Source: Prosapia bicincta (lineage: Eukaryota; Arthropoda; Insecta; Hemiptera; Cercopidae). From it: a DNA stretch of 64,000 nt. Of this stretch, positions 13,201-26,018 are shown piece by piece. The stretch spans positions 172,546,386-172,610,385 of the forward strand of contig JBAIZL010000005.1 in assembly GCA_036971475.1 (NCBI GenBank), read 5' to 3'. The position numbers and the translations under genes were made by a program. The notes under the pieces are model-generated. The model had not been told where the DNA came from and did not search any database. It saw only the letters and a program-made list of their open reading frames with translations. The first letter of the stretch is position 1. Every line of letters starts with the position of its first letter.

Positions 13201-13829
13201 AGGTACTAATGCGCATACACGTTGCATATTTTTGATTACACAATATACCCATTCGTATTGATTTGAAGACCTGTTACTTCAAAAATGAGGTTATAAGTAT
13301 TTCTGTAGCATATATCAGGGAAGAGACAGGAATTTACGAAGAATTTAAATGCAAATAAATACATTATTAAAAATAATTACTATATTTCTATATAGTATTT
13401 CAATATTTACATCGTTTATCTTAAAGCAGATAATGATTGCAGTCCATGCTTCATCGACAAGCACGCTGAAATATGACAGCAATGTGCCCGCCTAATCAGG
13501 ACGGTTCCCCATTTCTTTTAATTAAATGACCCTTCACATTATCAACTCCAATCGATTAAAATATTAATTCGTTGTAGTCAGATGACCTAAATATAAGTTC
13601 TAGAGAAAAAGTTCAATGAGTAAAGCAATAAATAAAACAAAACTACAGCAACGTATAAACAAAAGAAAACAAAACTATTCACAAATACATAAACTGAATT
13701 CCTTGTTGTACGAAAACTCAGAAAATATAAGGCTCATTGAACTTAAGGGGTGCTGTAAAAGAAAATAACACAACGAGAAGTAAAGATATTTGAGCGGTCT
13801 TTCGAATAAATGGAGCCGGGCTATGTAGC
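10236..13829. other. Unassigned AT-rich DNA
   Basis: Frames at 11239-11484 (minus), 12438-12677 (minus) and 13079-13261 show no domain. One short palindrome near 11.73 kb is listed separately. No other feature is supported. Confidence 0.5.
11721..11738. repeat. 18-bp perfect palindrome
   Basis: GTATAACAGCTGTTATAC is its own reverse complement. It is flanked on both sides by direct copies of ATAGGTTATG (11710 and 11740). Too short to assign. Confidence 0.8.
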
Positions 13830-14190
13830 TCTTGATAGTTCTCAACTGGGTCTACACTGGTGAGTAGACTGGGAAAGGGGTGGACTATCTATATTTTGTG
13901 AACCCTTAGCCAGCACGAATCTTATGTCAAACTCTGGGGGATTGGCAAACTTTCGCTACTCATGCCAAGCTACACTGGAACCGAGGGGTTGATACCAAGA
14001 TCTGTGATACCGGTATGAAAGAGCTCCAGGGACTGGTCCACGGACAAGAAGAGTCTCTACCAGTAATTAGTGTCGCCCGTCCCTCCAGAACTACCGATGA
14101 AGGTTCTTCCTAAAGACCTGAACTATACGGTTTTCGTACCGTCAGATTTCGACTTTAATCCCGTCCAAGCAGTGCAATCGGACCTTTATG
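13830..14190 (+). repeat. Dispersed GC-richer repeat Rep-S, copy 1
   Basis: This segment stands out from its AT-rich surroundings. In the same order it shares with 42.43-42.90 kb a series of short words: GGGGTGG-CTAT, GAACCCTTA, CTGGGGGATT, AACCGA, ACTGGTCC, AAGAG and GACCTGAA. I infer two diverged copies of one family. No open frame with a domain is visible. A retrotransposon UTR or a SINE-like sequence are both possible. Confidence 0.5.
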
Positions 14191-15700
14191 CACCATCGCT
14201 TTTCTATATATAAGCTCTGACAAGAAGTTTAAAAGAAATATGTAAAATGTTTCTGAAAACTACTCCAACCACTTGTGTTCCTCTTAGAACAGTTCGAGGC
14301 CTTTACGAGTCATTTGCTAGTGGATTCATTTCTGTAGAAAATCTCTCTTACAATTATAGTCAATTTTTGAGGAGGCTGTTATTATTTATTTTGTATCTTT
14401 AAGGCACTAAGCCAGTAAGACTATCATTGTCTACGAATAATAGGAAATTACTGTGAATATATCAAGGATTAAGGTGGAGACATCAACTCCAAGAATGGGA
14501 TAATAAATAGGCCCACCACGTGTGCAGGGGAATATTTTGATAAGTTCCAGCTTTAATAAACTTCTTAAATAAGTAATTCGATAAGTTTTAAAATATATTT
14601 TTTTAAGGAAATATTGAGGGGTTGGTTAAGAAAGAAGTGTTAATTTATTTTAAAGTAAAATTCCTTTAGCGGGAATATTCAGACCAGTTATATAGACATA
14701 AAAGGAGACATGCTAACCATATAGCAAGTCATCGAAGAGATAATAAATTCGATGTTTTCAAGATGTTGATGTATCAGATTCAGCTTCAAGATGTTCACAT
14801 AGATTTTTTTTTAAAAAAAAGAACTTTTTAAAGAGAATATCAGATGCGCTTATAAAGTTGCAAAAGGCCCAATACAAAATGTAGCATACATTTTATTGAA
14901 AAATTTGATTCTGTGAGCTAATAACTGTAGTAAGTTCTTGGAGTTGTTTACCGTAAATCGGTGAAGTTTTCATTTATGTTAAACAATTTTATTTCGCCGC
15001 GAATAACTGAAATTAAAACAAACAGACCCCTGTCGTAATTCCAACAATTGTAGACGTTATAAATAACAATTGTTAACACTGTGATATTTACTCAAGTCAT
15101 TGTTGTTCCACCACATGGCATTGAGGACCTTAAATAAAATGTTGACGTGCAACACCTGAGTAGACCTTAGGTACAAAGCTTAATTTGAAATTTTTTGTAA
15201 TAATTAATAAAGCATTAAGTCTCAATGCTTTAGTAAGCGTGCATTTGAAAGTTAAATTGGTAAAGGAACACCAACGAATTGACAGTGGAAAAAATGTAGC
15301 TTTAAAATTTGGTTACTTTTTCTATAGAACCATTATGGCGAGAAAACTACATTATTTTTCAGGGAACAGAACGAAATGTATTATGGGCCTACTGGCAATT
15401 TCTTAAATGCTCAACAACAGATGAATTAATGGACAAACAAATAGACGTTGACTAAAACGAACTGCACTTAAAAAGGTAAATAGATAAAATAAGAGACGAG
15501 GAGGAGGGAGAGAGATAATCTAAACAAAAATGGAAACAGAAACAAATTAGTTACTTTTTCTACAAACCCATTACGGCCAGGAAAATTTTTTTGGTCAGAG
15601 CTAAGATCTTTTTTTTAAAGCAGTTATTTATTATAGTGGCATAGCCCTAATTTGATAGACCAATTAATGATACAGTCAATTAAACATTGAGGGAGACAAG
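14191..15700. other. Unassigned AT-rich DNA
   Basis: Two similar ~40-bp stretches about 245 bp apart (near 15310 and 15550) share GTTACTTTTTCTA and CCATTA. This may be an old local duplication. The frame at 15185-15406 has no motif. Confidence 0.5.
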
Positions 15701-15711
15701 CTACAACTAAA

Positions 15712-15770
15712 GAGAGAGAGAGAGACAGAAAGAAAGAGAAAGAGATAGAGAAAGATAGATAGTCCTGTCT
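15712..15770. repeat. GA-rich simple repeat
   Basis: (GA)n grading into imperfect AGAAAGAGATAG purine runs. Confidence 0.92.
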
Positions 15771-17739
15771 TTTAGAAAGTTAATCTCCTTAAAGTTGAAC
15801 TGACAATTAGCTCATTCGGATCAAAACTATAACTCAGAAGAGGCTAAAAAGAGACAGGGTAGACCAGGTCGTTATCTTCATGATTGTGATGTCATTTTAC
15901 CGGTTTATGATTGTTTTCTAAGGTTCTAACAAAGTTTCCCAATAAAGAATATTCTAACGAAAAGTTAACTACTTGCTGGGAAAAGCTATCGATAAAGATT
16001 TTGTTTGAGAGTGAAAAATACCTGAAAACCTCAGTCTCTTAAAATTAGGTTTGAAAGAATGCCTAAGTTAAGTATGCCTAAAAGTCCGAAATAAGAAATT
16101 GTAAATAATCAGAGGGAATAAAGAAAATAAAGTGAGACCTTTAAAACCGAAGTATATACAAATATTTTCATGGCAGTGAATCAGGTGAAAATGACGTCAT
16201 CAGTTTGGTACATATAACAGCCGTTTTCGTCTTCTCATTTAGATGTTAGTTAGAGCTTAATTCGTATTATTTTCAAATTGAATTTCCTACATATTTGATC
16301 GTATATTTGATTAGATTATGTTACAGCGTATGATTTCATACAACTGCAGGTTTTATTACTCATATATTAAGTTATTTTAAGTATTGTACACTATCACGTA
16401 CGTTGAAGGAAAATTACATTATTTCTTAATACGTTATGGCAAATATAGCTATTCAATATAGTAACTTGCTAATGAGTGAAGGTATGTTTTAATTAAGAGC
16501 ATTTATAATGGCTTAGCAAGAAATTTAAACTTAAAATTTGTAAATTAGACAAGCTGTAAAATTTAAATTTAAAAATATAAACATATCTGTATAAATATAG
16601 CTGTCTTATGTTCTGTATTGTAGTGATTGTCCTTTTTCTCTATAGGACATAGAATATACAATAAGCACCCAAGAAAATGTTGAACTATTAAAGACTCTTA
16701 TAATGTTGGTATATACTTATTGGTCACTTAATGACTTACACAGTTTATTTTTTACATCAAATTATTTCAAGTTACACTACGATGGGCTATCCAACGACTC
16801 CATGTTTTTTTTCATTGTTAAATACACGGTAAAGAAGCTGCGTACTACAGAAGGATTACAAAATAAAATATCGTTTAAACTCGTACTTCACAGTTAAGAA
16901 TAAGAACAATATTAATAACTTAACGAAGCAAAGTACCTTCTCACGAAGCGAAATAGCACGCTTTGAAGTTCTTCCACGATGTGCTGCCGATACATTGAGT
17001 CCTATAGCAAAGGTTAGTGATGTAGGAGGCAGAGAAAGGCAGCGAGAAAAATGTTACATCATCATGGGAATATTGTTAGTTCGCTCATTGGCAGAAATAT
17101 CCATGTGTAGCTAACCAACACTTCAAGTAAAGCTCTTCACACTCTTCCCCTAAGCGTCAACACAGAAGATTATACTTCTGGCTAAGATAAGGTGTGAAAG
17201 ATATTTCTAAATTGATACAGCTTGACGCCCTAAACTCATTATTTTATCTATTTTAGCACTTAAATTTATAGAAATAAGCATAGGGAAAACTTTACTGTTC
17301 AGGTAGTAAAAGTAGCACAATTACACTAATCGGACCATCAGTTAAATTAGTTTATTAATAATGAAACAAACAAAAATACACATTTAACAATTGAAAATAT
17401 TGTAAGTTACACTGTAAAATCAACTGAATGAAGTGTACTATCCGACCGCGAGGAGAAAATAATTGGAAAACTATGTAGACAAGTTTGTGAAACATCTTCT
17501 TTTACCAGACTTGTAAAAGTTGCGAACTCACTCACTGAGATAACCTATGTTACGCGATGACAGATTAGTTACTTGGCAGAATTGCCAATCCATAACTACA
17601 AAATTCCCCGATGCAGGTATAATTTACAAGGAGGAACCAAATAAACAATATGTTTAAATGTATGCAATGTCCTTGTTGCTTTTATATTGTGAAAGAGTCA
17701 GTCAAGAATATTTCATTTTGGGATATAATATTAAATAAT
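15771..17739. other. Unassigned AT-rich DNA
   Basis: The frame at 16703-16897 lacks motifs. Nothing else is supported. Confidence 0.5.
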
Positions 17740-17965
17740 AATAAGCGGGACATTTATTTGTTAATCTTTATCCTGCCAAAGCGGGGGATAATAGCGTCCC
17801 CCGAGTAAATCTGGGGACAGAGGGACACTAACCTACAAAAGCGGGACGGTTGGTCACCTTAGGCCTAGGGGCTAGTCAGCTGTCTGTCCAATCGCTGCCA
17901 CGCCACAACAAAGAAGCATGGGATAGTCCCGGCTCAGATTAGTGCGCGCGCATGGCCTGAGACGG
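17740..17965. other. GC-richer segment, unassigned
   Basis: A block with GCGGGGGATAATAGCG, CCCCCGAGTAAATCTGGGGA and GTGCGCGCGCATG inside AT-rich DNA. Composition suggests a transposon fragment, but I recognise neither protein nor terminal repeat. Confidence 0.4.
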
Positions 17966-18364
17966 TTTCCTTCATTGACTAGGTAGACCAGTACAAAATT
18001 TATGTTTTCACTTTCTAAATCGACAATTTTTTAAAAGTAAATATGAAATATCCAATAAAAGTGAGTCTAAAAGACATAATTTTGGAATAAACAAAATTTC
18101 ATTTATAGTTCAAAGATGCTAACTTTATTATTCAGATTGAATTTAATTAGATGATAATTATAAAATACGTCAGATAAAATACTTGTTAGGTAAGCTAAAC
18201 AATGTTTCAATGAAAAATAAGTTCAAACACGAAAACTTCCTTGTATAAATTCTTTCCTATAGTACCACTTACTTTTACTAAAAAAGAGGACAGCCGTTTT
18301 GAGAGACGTAATCCATTGTCAACTCAGATAGTAACTGAACTCTTGCTTTTTTCAAAGAATAGAC
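17966..18364. other. Unassigned AT-rich DNA
   Basis: Nothing supported. A G-run begins at about 18365. Confidence 0.5.
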
Positions 18365-18775
18365 CGGGGGGGGGTTGAATTATATGAGGACCTTTGTAGA
18401 GTTTTTGACGTAATGAGGTCAAAAAACGTCTGCGAGTTGTACTGTAATCGGGCAGTTGAGTATGTTTGTTGGGTGTAATTTGAAATGTTTGACACTTCGT
18501 ACGGTCCGGTTGTGTGTATACTTTTATGTTTAGCTCGTGGAGTATTTATGGGTTTAATGGTATGTTTGCTTTATTGCGGGCTCTCCCAACAGCATTTCGG
18601 CTTCCATGTTTTGGTCCTTTCCATATGGCGACCCACACCCGCAAGTTCATTGCAAACCGCAAATCCTGGCGCCAAGGTCGGCATGAGCGAACATTCTTAC
18701 AAATCCCGAAGGAATTGTACGCTGGAGTGTTTAAGAGTGCGAAATAGTTTCCGAATAGACCTACAGTAACAAGGC
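18365..18775. other. Unassigned GC-richer segment with overlapping frames
   Basis: Two overlapping plus frames (18485-18769 and 18514-18747) lie in DNA richer in CG than its surroundings. I recognise no domain in either. With two frames open together and no homology, I leave this as unassigned, possibly an old transposon or exon remnant. Confidence 0.35.
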
Positions 18776-19085
18776 GTGTACAAGACTGTTTACTTGTTGG
18801 AATTAAAATTACTTTGAAAGAGCAAAACTTTCTCTTTGTGACTTGAAATATCTGAAAAGGTTAATGTTTCTAATTGTTCCCATTTCAATACATTACGAGA
18901 TGCTAGATACTCACTGGCCATACTCTTTACGTCATTTTATTATTAACAGGACAATATCATAGCTTTACTTCCATACTGAAAGAAATAAAAGCGTAAACAG
19001 CTTAACGACATTTCCTTACAGCATTTTAACGATTTAACAATAACTAACTGTAATAACTTGGCGCAACTGTGGCGCAATTTTGTAT
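18776..19085. other. Unassigned AT-rich DNA
   Basis: Nothing supported. Confidence 0.5.
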
Positions 19086-19245
19086 TATAACTAAATAAAT
19101 CCTCTTAAACCACAACAACGTTTTATGTCCTGATGTACATTTCGATTACTACAAGAGTTTTGTAGTAATTTCCTATGAAGTTGACTGCTTTGCAATAGAA
19201 ATGTACATCAGGACACAAAAAATGTTTTTGTTTTATTTATTTATA
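19086..19245. repeat. Palindromic element Pal-A, copy 2
   Basis: Inverted repeat with near-perfect inner arms, ATGTCCTGATGTACATTTC on the left and its complement ending near 19214 on the right. Weaker A/T-rich outer arms extend to about 19086 and 19245. The right arm carries the family layout TATGAAG, a hairpin around GACTGC-TTT-GCAATA, then GAAATGTACATCAGGAC. No coding capacity. Confidence 0.75.
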
Positions 19246-20069
19246 ATGCAAAATAACTAACTGTACACTTAACTACAACCTTTCCTCCAAATTACCAATA
19301 AATACCAAATCACATTGTAAAGTAAGAAAAAAGACCGGCAAATAACGAAGACAATGAACCCTTTTTCAAATTATTTTGCGTATGTTTTTAAAATCGGGAA
19401 AAGGAAAAAGAATTGATTACCTTTTGGATTCCCCTATCAAAGAATCGTTTGTTCTATCCCTATTTAAAATTTTCATCTTTTGCCTCTCAAAGCTTCTAAC
19501 ACGACACCAGTGACCGGATTTAGTGCTTGTCAGACTGAATTCTCAGAGTTTAAAATTAAGCATACTACAATTAAACACATGTGGTGGGATCACAGAGTCT
19601 GTAGCTGGCGCTGGGAACAACAGAAAGATAACTTATCTATCCCGGAAACTACTCTTGTCGGGTAAAAATCTTCCCGAAAGAATGTTTACCAGCAGCGTGT
19701 CGCGACACCGCTTCCTTATCGCAAACTGTTAAAATCGCGAACATAGTTTCAAAATACCTTTGCCACTATTCTGAACTATTTTGCATTTTACACGTTCGTT
19801 GATTCAGGTTATTCAGTTAGTCCTATTTTTTAAATCACTTTCAAGAAAATTCATTGTTTAGGCCGTAGAGAATGTTAGAGGAAACTGATTAGCGGTGTAT
19901 TGCAATCAATCTGGACCGGAAGGCGAACATATTACGGGAAAGAAATCATTGTAAGTAACAGTAATAACTTAGTAAAAAGGAAATAATAATCAGATTACGT
20001 TATCACCAAATATACGCCTTCAAATCTATTCTCTCAAACGCATAAAAGAATTTTGACGAAATAATAGAC
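19246..20069. other. Unassigned non-coding DNA
   Basis: Overlapping frames at 19480-19665 and 19523-19732 have no recognisable domain and lie in moderately GC-richer DNA. Confidence 0.45.
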
Positions 20070-20303
20070 CATATTCGAAAAGCTTTTTTTCCTGGCACGT
20101 TTCGACCACACCGAGCAAAGCTATTGGTCCTTCTCAAGATTAAATATAAGAAATTTTATCAATGAATTTATTTAAGAAAGACTAGAAACCGAAAAATGTG
20201 TCCTTCATAAAAATGTTGTTAACATTTAGACTTGAGAAGGAACACTAGCGTTGCTCGGTGTGGTCGAAACGTTATCACAAATTAAATAAAGCTCTTTGAA
20301 TAT
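20070..20303. repeat. Palindromic element Pal-C
   Basis: Inverted repeat of about 234 bp. Inner arms at 20098-20138 and 20230-20272 read CTTGAGAAGGA ... GTGTGGTCGAAACGT outward on each side. Outer arms (ATATTCGAAAAGCTTT and AAAGCTCTTTGAATAT) extend the pairing. Each arm can form a GACCA/TGGTC stem just before GAAAC. No coding capacity. Confidence 0.75.
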
Positions 20304-20944
20304 TGTCTCCTAATTCGTCAGAACCCTTTTATGTAATAATCTGCATTCTTGGTGTACCTGTTTAAAAATATTTTTTTTTAAAACATAATTTTGATTTTCC
20401 CAACAAAAATGTAGGGAGACCGGGTCTAGGTAATACACTTTATGCTTTTTTTGTTTTCTTTTTTTTCATATAATAAATAAGAAATAAATGACATTACATA
20501 GTTTAACTATTACTTTATCATTTAACGTATTTGATCAGTGTAAATTGTCCCACACTCAGTAAGATAATAAATATTAACCATTAATACATTTATAAAATGT
20601 AAAAAAATGAATAAACTTGATATACGCCTTTTGGTTCTAAGAAGCTGTAGCATCATTCGGTTTGGAATGAACTCTGCTTTAATTCTACACAGGAAGAATT
20701 GGCCTAACAGACGTATAAACAAGTAGGTTACCCTCTCAATACGCGGTAGTTCTAACGTGTTTACGTCATACGCTTCTTATGTACATTTTTTCCGCAATTA
20801 TGTACATAAGATAGTTTCACCCATTTTCAATCGATGAAACTACTTTTAGAAAACTTTTCCAGGGGCTGACGAATTGATGATACCGATCTTTCACCATCCC
20901 TTCTTTTTTATCTATTTCACGAACACTTTTTATTAATTTACATT

Positions 20945-20947
<3 letters not shown>
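20304..20947. other. Unassigned AT-rich DNA
   Basis: The frame at 20522-20722 (minus) has no motif. Confidence 0.5.

Positions 20948-21002
<55 letters not shown>
20948..21002. repeat. (CT)n microsatellite
   Basis: About 27 CT units without interruption. The minus-strand frame crossing it is a repeat artefact. Confidence 0.98.
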
Positions 21003-21005
<3 letters not shown>

Positions 21006-22257
21006 CCTTATTGTAAATGGAGCAAATAAAAAATGAGAATTGTTAGAAAAAAGTAGGAGAATTAAGACCAATAGTGGAATTAATATACAAGTACAAGAGA
21101 AAATACAACATGTTACACATATATACACTCTAGTTGTAATATGAAGAAATAGACAGTTGACATATGAGGCAATAATTCTTTATTTGAATCAAACGACGAC
21201 GTTTTTACAGTGACGTAGCCAGTTTGGGGAGGGATAAAATTATAACTTACAAGCAGAAAAATGGTTATTAAAACTATGAAAAAAAAAGAAATTAAAGAAA
21301 TAAATTAGAAAAAAATACTCTTGATTTAATTTATAAAAAAATACTAATTAATTAAAAACAAACCATGAAGTTAATAAATAATTTGTTATCTTGGGATTTT
21401 TAGTTTTTAAACTTTTTCCGTACGTTTTTTCTTTGGAGGGATATACCCCATTATCCACCCATTAGATACACTCTTTCTCTTCAGACCTCGAATACAAACG
21501 AGATAAATTTTGAAAAAAAATGTCATTCATAAAAAATGATAATACATGTATTTTAAATAACCTGGTATAAATAAAAACTTGAATTTGAAAAAAATAAAAA
21601 ATATTACAAAACTACTTAAAAATGTTGGTCATTTCGTCGTCTATAGAAGATTACCATATTTATATGTTTATTTTTAAATGTATATTGTAATCTTGTGTAC
21701 AGCTCCATCATAAACATTTTCCACTTTTTTCAAATTTAGGTTTTAATTTTAGTAAGGTTATTTACACTATATATATTAAAATTGTGACAACTATTGTTTT
21801 TGAAAAAATAATCTCATGTATGTATTTTAGGTCTGAAGAAAATAAGAAAAAGCTATCAAAACGTCTTATTTTAATTATAAATTAATTATTACTGATTCAT
21901 GAATCAACCGTATTTTCTTGACATGAAACTACAGATTGTTAGAGACCCTTAATTACGTTAATAAATAAGTGATTTTATTTTGAAAAACGTCGATCAAGGG
22001 TGAGAGAAAAACGTTTTGTAGGAAAGTTGAATAAGTAATGTGCTACAAAAAATATCTGCCCTGATTCTGTTGGGACGATCAGGATTTTCATTGGCTAAGC
22101 GCGACATGTTGAAATCATTAGCTCATGACTTAGCAGCGGGGGAAACATCTGGTTCTGTAGAAATGGTTGTCGAGGTAATAAAACGAGGAAAAATACTTAC
22201 AGCTTGTTACAAAAACATAAATTTTAATGATATGTAGCAATATTTGCAACTGATGTT
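21003..22257. other. Unassigned AT-rich DNA
   Basis: Very AT-rich. The 65-codon frame at 22040-22237 lacks a recognisable domain. Confidence 0.5.
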
Positions 22258-22451
22258 AAATAAATTAAAAATTATTATTGATTCCGTCGTAGTCTTTAAC
22301 ACACTATGGCAAATGCGTCGTCAGTCTATACGGAAGTAATCGGTGACGCTTAGATAAATAAATTAAAAATTATTATTGATTCCGTCGTAGTCTTTAACAC
22401 ACTATGGCAAATGCGTCGTCAGTCTATACGGATGTAATCGGTGACGCTTAA
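22258..22451. repeat. 98-bp tandem duplication
   Basis: Two adjacent, almost identical copies (22258-22355 and 22356-22451), each starting AAATAAATTAAAAATTATT and ending GTGACGCTTA. Visible differences are a single A/T change near the end and the last few bases, so the duplication is recent. Confidence 0.95.
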
Positions 22452-22642
22452 ATTCTAATAACGTCAACCTTTACGTCATGAGTATTCCATATTTCAGCGT
22501 GACGTACTTATTGTTGTTAATACATATTTGACGCGTTTATTCTTTTTAAACACACGTCACTACGTTTTAAAATGTACCGTATAATACATATATTCTCCGT
22601 CAGTGAATTGGGAAAATGTAATTCTAAAGAGGAGGTATGTAA

Positions 22643-22945
22643 TGTCACAATTATTATTCAATATAAGGTAGGTTTTCAGGATTTTAAAGCGTTTAATTCA
22701 AAGTGGGAGATGTGTCAACGATAATATCACAAATATTTATATATCTGAGCCACGTTTTCAGGATTTTAACGAGTTTAATTCTAGGTGGAAGATGTGTCAA
22801 AGGCAATATCACAATTATTATTTAATCCAACCCACGTTTTCAGGGTTTTAAAGAGTTTAATTCTAAGAGGGAAATGTGCCAAATCCATTATAAAAATATT
22901 AATGAATCTAAGAGTATTTATCAGGATTTTATCGGCTCATATAAT
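22643..22945. repeat. 82-bp tandem repeat, about 3.5 copies
   Basis: The word TTTTCAGG recurs at 22673, 22755 and 22837, and a degenerate TTATCAGG near 22917. Each is followed by a run like GATTTTAAAGAGTTTAATTC and then GATGTGTCAA. Copies are diverged and older than the neighbouring 98-bp duplication. Confidence 0.85.
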
Positions 22946-23101
22946 AACCATCTAAAGTTTATTTAAAAAGTAATATTATTACTTTAAAGACAGAATATTT
23001 ATGTAAGTAAAAAGTTTATTCGCAATATTACAAATGAAAACAAAGTTATAAAAAATAGGTAAAAATGTCAACATATACTAGTTGGAAGTAAAATTCAATG
23101 A

Positions 23102-23485
23102 GCTTACGTCTGTCTAACTGCCTGTCTAACTATCTGTCTAACCGTTTGTCTAACTATCTGTCTAACTGTCTGTCTAACCGTCTGTCTTACTATCTGTCTA
23201 ACTGTCTATCTAACTATCTGTCTAACTGTCTGTCTAACTATCTGTCTAGCTGTCTGTCTAACCGGTTGTCTAACTATCTGTCTAACTGTCTGTCTAACTA
23301 TCTGTCTAACTAACTGGCTGTCTAACTATCTGTCTAACTATCTGTCCAACTATCTGTCTAACCGTCTGTCTAACTGTCTATCTAACTATCTGTCTAACTG
23401 TCTATCTAACTGTCTGGCTAACTGTCTGTCTAACTATCTGTCTAACTGTCTGTCTAACTATCTGTCTAACTGTCTGACTACTGAA
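23102..23485. repeat. 12-bp minisatellite (CTGTCTAACTAT)n
   Basis: About 30 units of CTGTCTAACTAT alternating with CTGTCTAACTGT and CTGTCTAACCGT. The open frame through the array (Leu-Ser-Asn-Tyr/Cys/Arg repeats) follows from the 12-bp period and is not a gene. Confidence 0.97.
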
Positions 23486-23512
23486 TACTACTACTACTAC
23501 TACTGATACTAA
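23486..23512. repeat. (TAC)n short microsatellite
   Basis: TACTACTACTACTACTGATAC directly abuts the 12-bp minisatellite. Confidence 0.9.
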
Positions 23513-23549
23513 ATAAGTTTAGCTGCAAATAAACTCTCTAAACAACTGT

Positions 23550-23630
23550 AATCCTAATATAAATTGCCATTGAAAAGCAGTCATCTTCAGAAGAATCTGT
23601 TGCAATCGAAATGTAAATTAGGATTTAAGT
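23550..23630. repeat. Palindromic element Pal-A, copy 3
   Basis: Inverted arms TAATCCTAATATAAATTGCC (left) and GCAATCGAAATGTAAATTAG (right, on the complementary pairing). Read outward, the left arm contains CTGAAGA and the right arm ends GCAATCGAAATG, as in the other Pal-A copies. Shorter and more diverged. Confidence 0.7.
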
Positions 23631-23779
23631 AAATAAAAAACATTATTTTTGTTAAGTAATTTTATTTGTTTAGTAAAAACTACGTCACAGCTGCTACAAG
23701 TTCTTATATACATTGAGCTTATTCCCATGTAAACAATTGTCAAACATTATTTTGTATTTTCGAAGTACATATGTGTGTC

Positions 23780-23791
23780 TGGGGGGGGGGG
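23780..23791. repeat. G homopolymer run
   Basis: About eleven consecutive G bases; prone to sequencing and assembly length error. Confidence 0.9.
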
Positions 23792-25927
23792 TGCAAAAAA
23801 TAATAGTATACTTGAGAATTAGAGCTGGATAATTGGGTAATCGTCGGTGGGGTTCGAATAAATACAGTATGAAGCATTAATATCACTGATAAAATGAAAT
23901 TGTAATTTTTTGTTCAATATACTGTATGTATTGACTATAAAAAAGATAATTCTAAACTATTTGATAAATATGTTACAATGGAAGTTTCTGTTAGCGAAGG
24001 TGTGATTGTAATTTAATATAAATGCAAATAGAACACAAAGTTAATGGCCCATTTCTTCAACAATGGCAACTATTTAGCGTCGGTTATTGCCTCACACTGT
24101 TTGAACAGCTCGGGTCGTGGGTCTGGGCGCTAAGAGGTTACGCAACCATTTCGTCATCGCTTTCCGTTGCAAAATCTTTTTTTAGAAGGATCGTTTTTTG
24201 TACCAACAAAGAGTTCGGTCCTCCCCTCTGTCTGGCTGTTACAACCTTCCCCCAGACTAACCCCTAATCCACTTGGCCCCCTAAACCTGCACACACACAC
24301 AGAGCGTCACAACTCTCCAACAATATTACACCCGTTGCAGTAGCAATGATGGTGTAGCAATGTTTTAGATCGTAGTAAGGTATTTTAATATGATATTACA
24401 CTAACATGTTAAAATCAATGTTTAATATTTCTAGAAACCAAATTTAAAGAATGAATTAATTTGTCTTCCAATCAAAAGTGAAATATACTGACTATTTAAA
24501 AAAATTGAATTTAATAGTTGTTATTTGTTTGTTAGTATTTATGGAAATAAAACAAAATCCAAATTTTATACTCTGTAAATCTTGAAAAGGAAAAAAAATA
24601 ATAGACATCTGAGCAACAGTCTTTTTCGTGTCTCACAGCACTGAATAGTGCAAAAAGCAGCTGCTGAAAAGCATCAGTAAGTAGTAGATTTCTGGCAAGT
24701 GATACCAACAAATAATGCTTTTGAAAAGTTGAATTTTTGAAACTTTCTATTTTATTCAGAAGTACAAAGTTTCTTTATGTGAACTTCATATTATTTCTAA
24801 ATATTATGAAATAATGTTATTTATCGTCAGAAAAAAGTATAAAGTAAAATAAAACAAAAAACCCTGTAACTGGCTTCATTACAAATCCCGGTTGCTTAGA
24901 GTCGACTCTACAAACTCTCCGACCAACTACTACATTAACAAGCAAAGTAGAGTCAAATTGTCAGCGAAAAATTAATCGGATGACGATTAATTTAAAACGC
25001 TCCATTCTCAACGACTTCTCTACGTTTGTCAAATTTTAAAGAGCATCCACCTTAGGGCCCTAACCTTTCCGATTTCAAAGGCAACACAAAATCAAAAACT
25101 ATTTTTGCCTAGAATAAAAAAAATTAATGTAAAGTAGTCTTAAATTGTGTTTAAAGTTTATTATTGGCATTACGTTCATAATTTTATGAAAATAATACAA
25201 GTGTTTTATAACAGATTAAAAAATTCTGTAATCAGACAAAAAATCACTCCGAATTTACATTTATAAAGTAAAAGATTTATAATAGAAGATTTATAAACTA
25301 TGTCTGCTATTCAATTTCGGTACAGTTAAGAGATGAATAATACAAACAATTCTTTAACCACAATATTTTTTTAAATAGTATTATGTATATTTCGTTTACA
25401 AAGCAAGCATCCATGTCTTGTATTTGGTCGCGTCTTAGGATGGTTACTTTGCGAAATGTTCATGTAAAACAGCACTCGGGGGCTTGGGTCGGAAGTTGCC
25501 TTTCAGAGATCTTGATACCACATCGGAGAATCAAAAACTTTGGGTTTATTGCAATTTTTTATTATATTAACAGCACGTTTTAAACATTTGTTTGCAACCT
25601 AATGAAAACTTTCACGAGGATTCAACGCAAGACTTGAGAAGGGCAGCAAACTAGCCTGAAGGGATGTCATTATAAAACCTGATCCTTGACTCGCTGGGGG
25701 TAGGGTTTGTTTATCTATAAATAAGAACTTTGTGCTTCTTCTTAAATAGAAATTACATGTGGCAGTCAGAAGTGAATCCTTCATTTTTGAATTCACTTGG
25801 AATAGGTTCGCATACCACAGTTTAAGAAACACTACAGCAGAATATCAATTTTATATTAATTTTTTCATTAAGTAAATTAAACCAACATAATATTTAATTT
25901 TTTCCTCGAGTCAAGTTTCATTAATAC
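23792..25927. other. Unassigned non-coding DNA
   Basis: The frame at 24022-24267 lies in a GC-richer patch that ends in a short CA run, but has no recognisable domain. Frames at 25383-25583 and 25599-25832 (minus) are also without motifs. Confidence 0.45.
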
Positions 25928-26018
25928 AAACACACACACACACATATTCTCTCTCGCACACACAACTCTCTTATACGTGTTTGTGTGTGTGTGTGTGTGT
26001 GCGTGCACGCGCGCGCGT
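25928..26018. repeat. (CA)n / (GT)n paired microsatellites
   Basis: A (CA)n run near 25930 and a (GT)n run near 25980-26000 face each other about 50 bp apart, ending in GTGCACGCGCGCGCG. They could pair as a hairpin. Confidence 0.92.

Noticed and set aside
23098..23313. 71-codon Leu-Ser-Asn repeat protein
   Set aside because: Direct product of the 12-bp minisatellite; no unique sequence.
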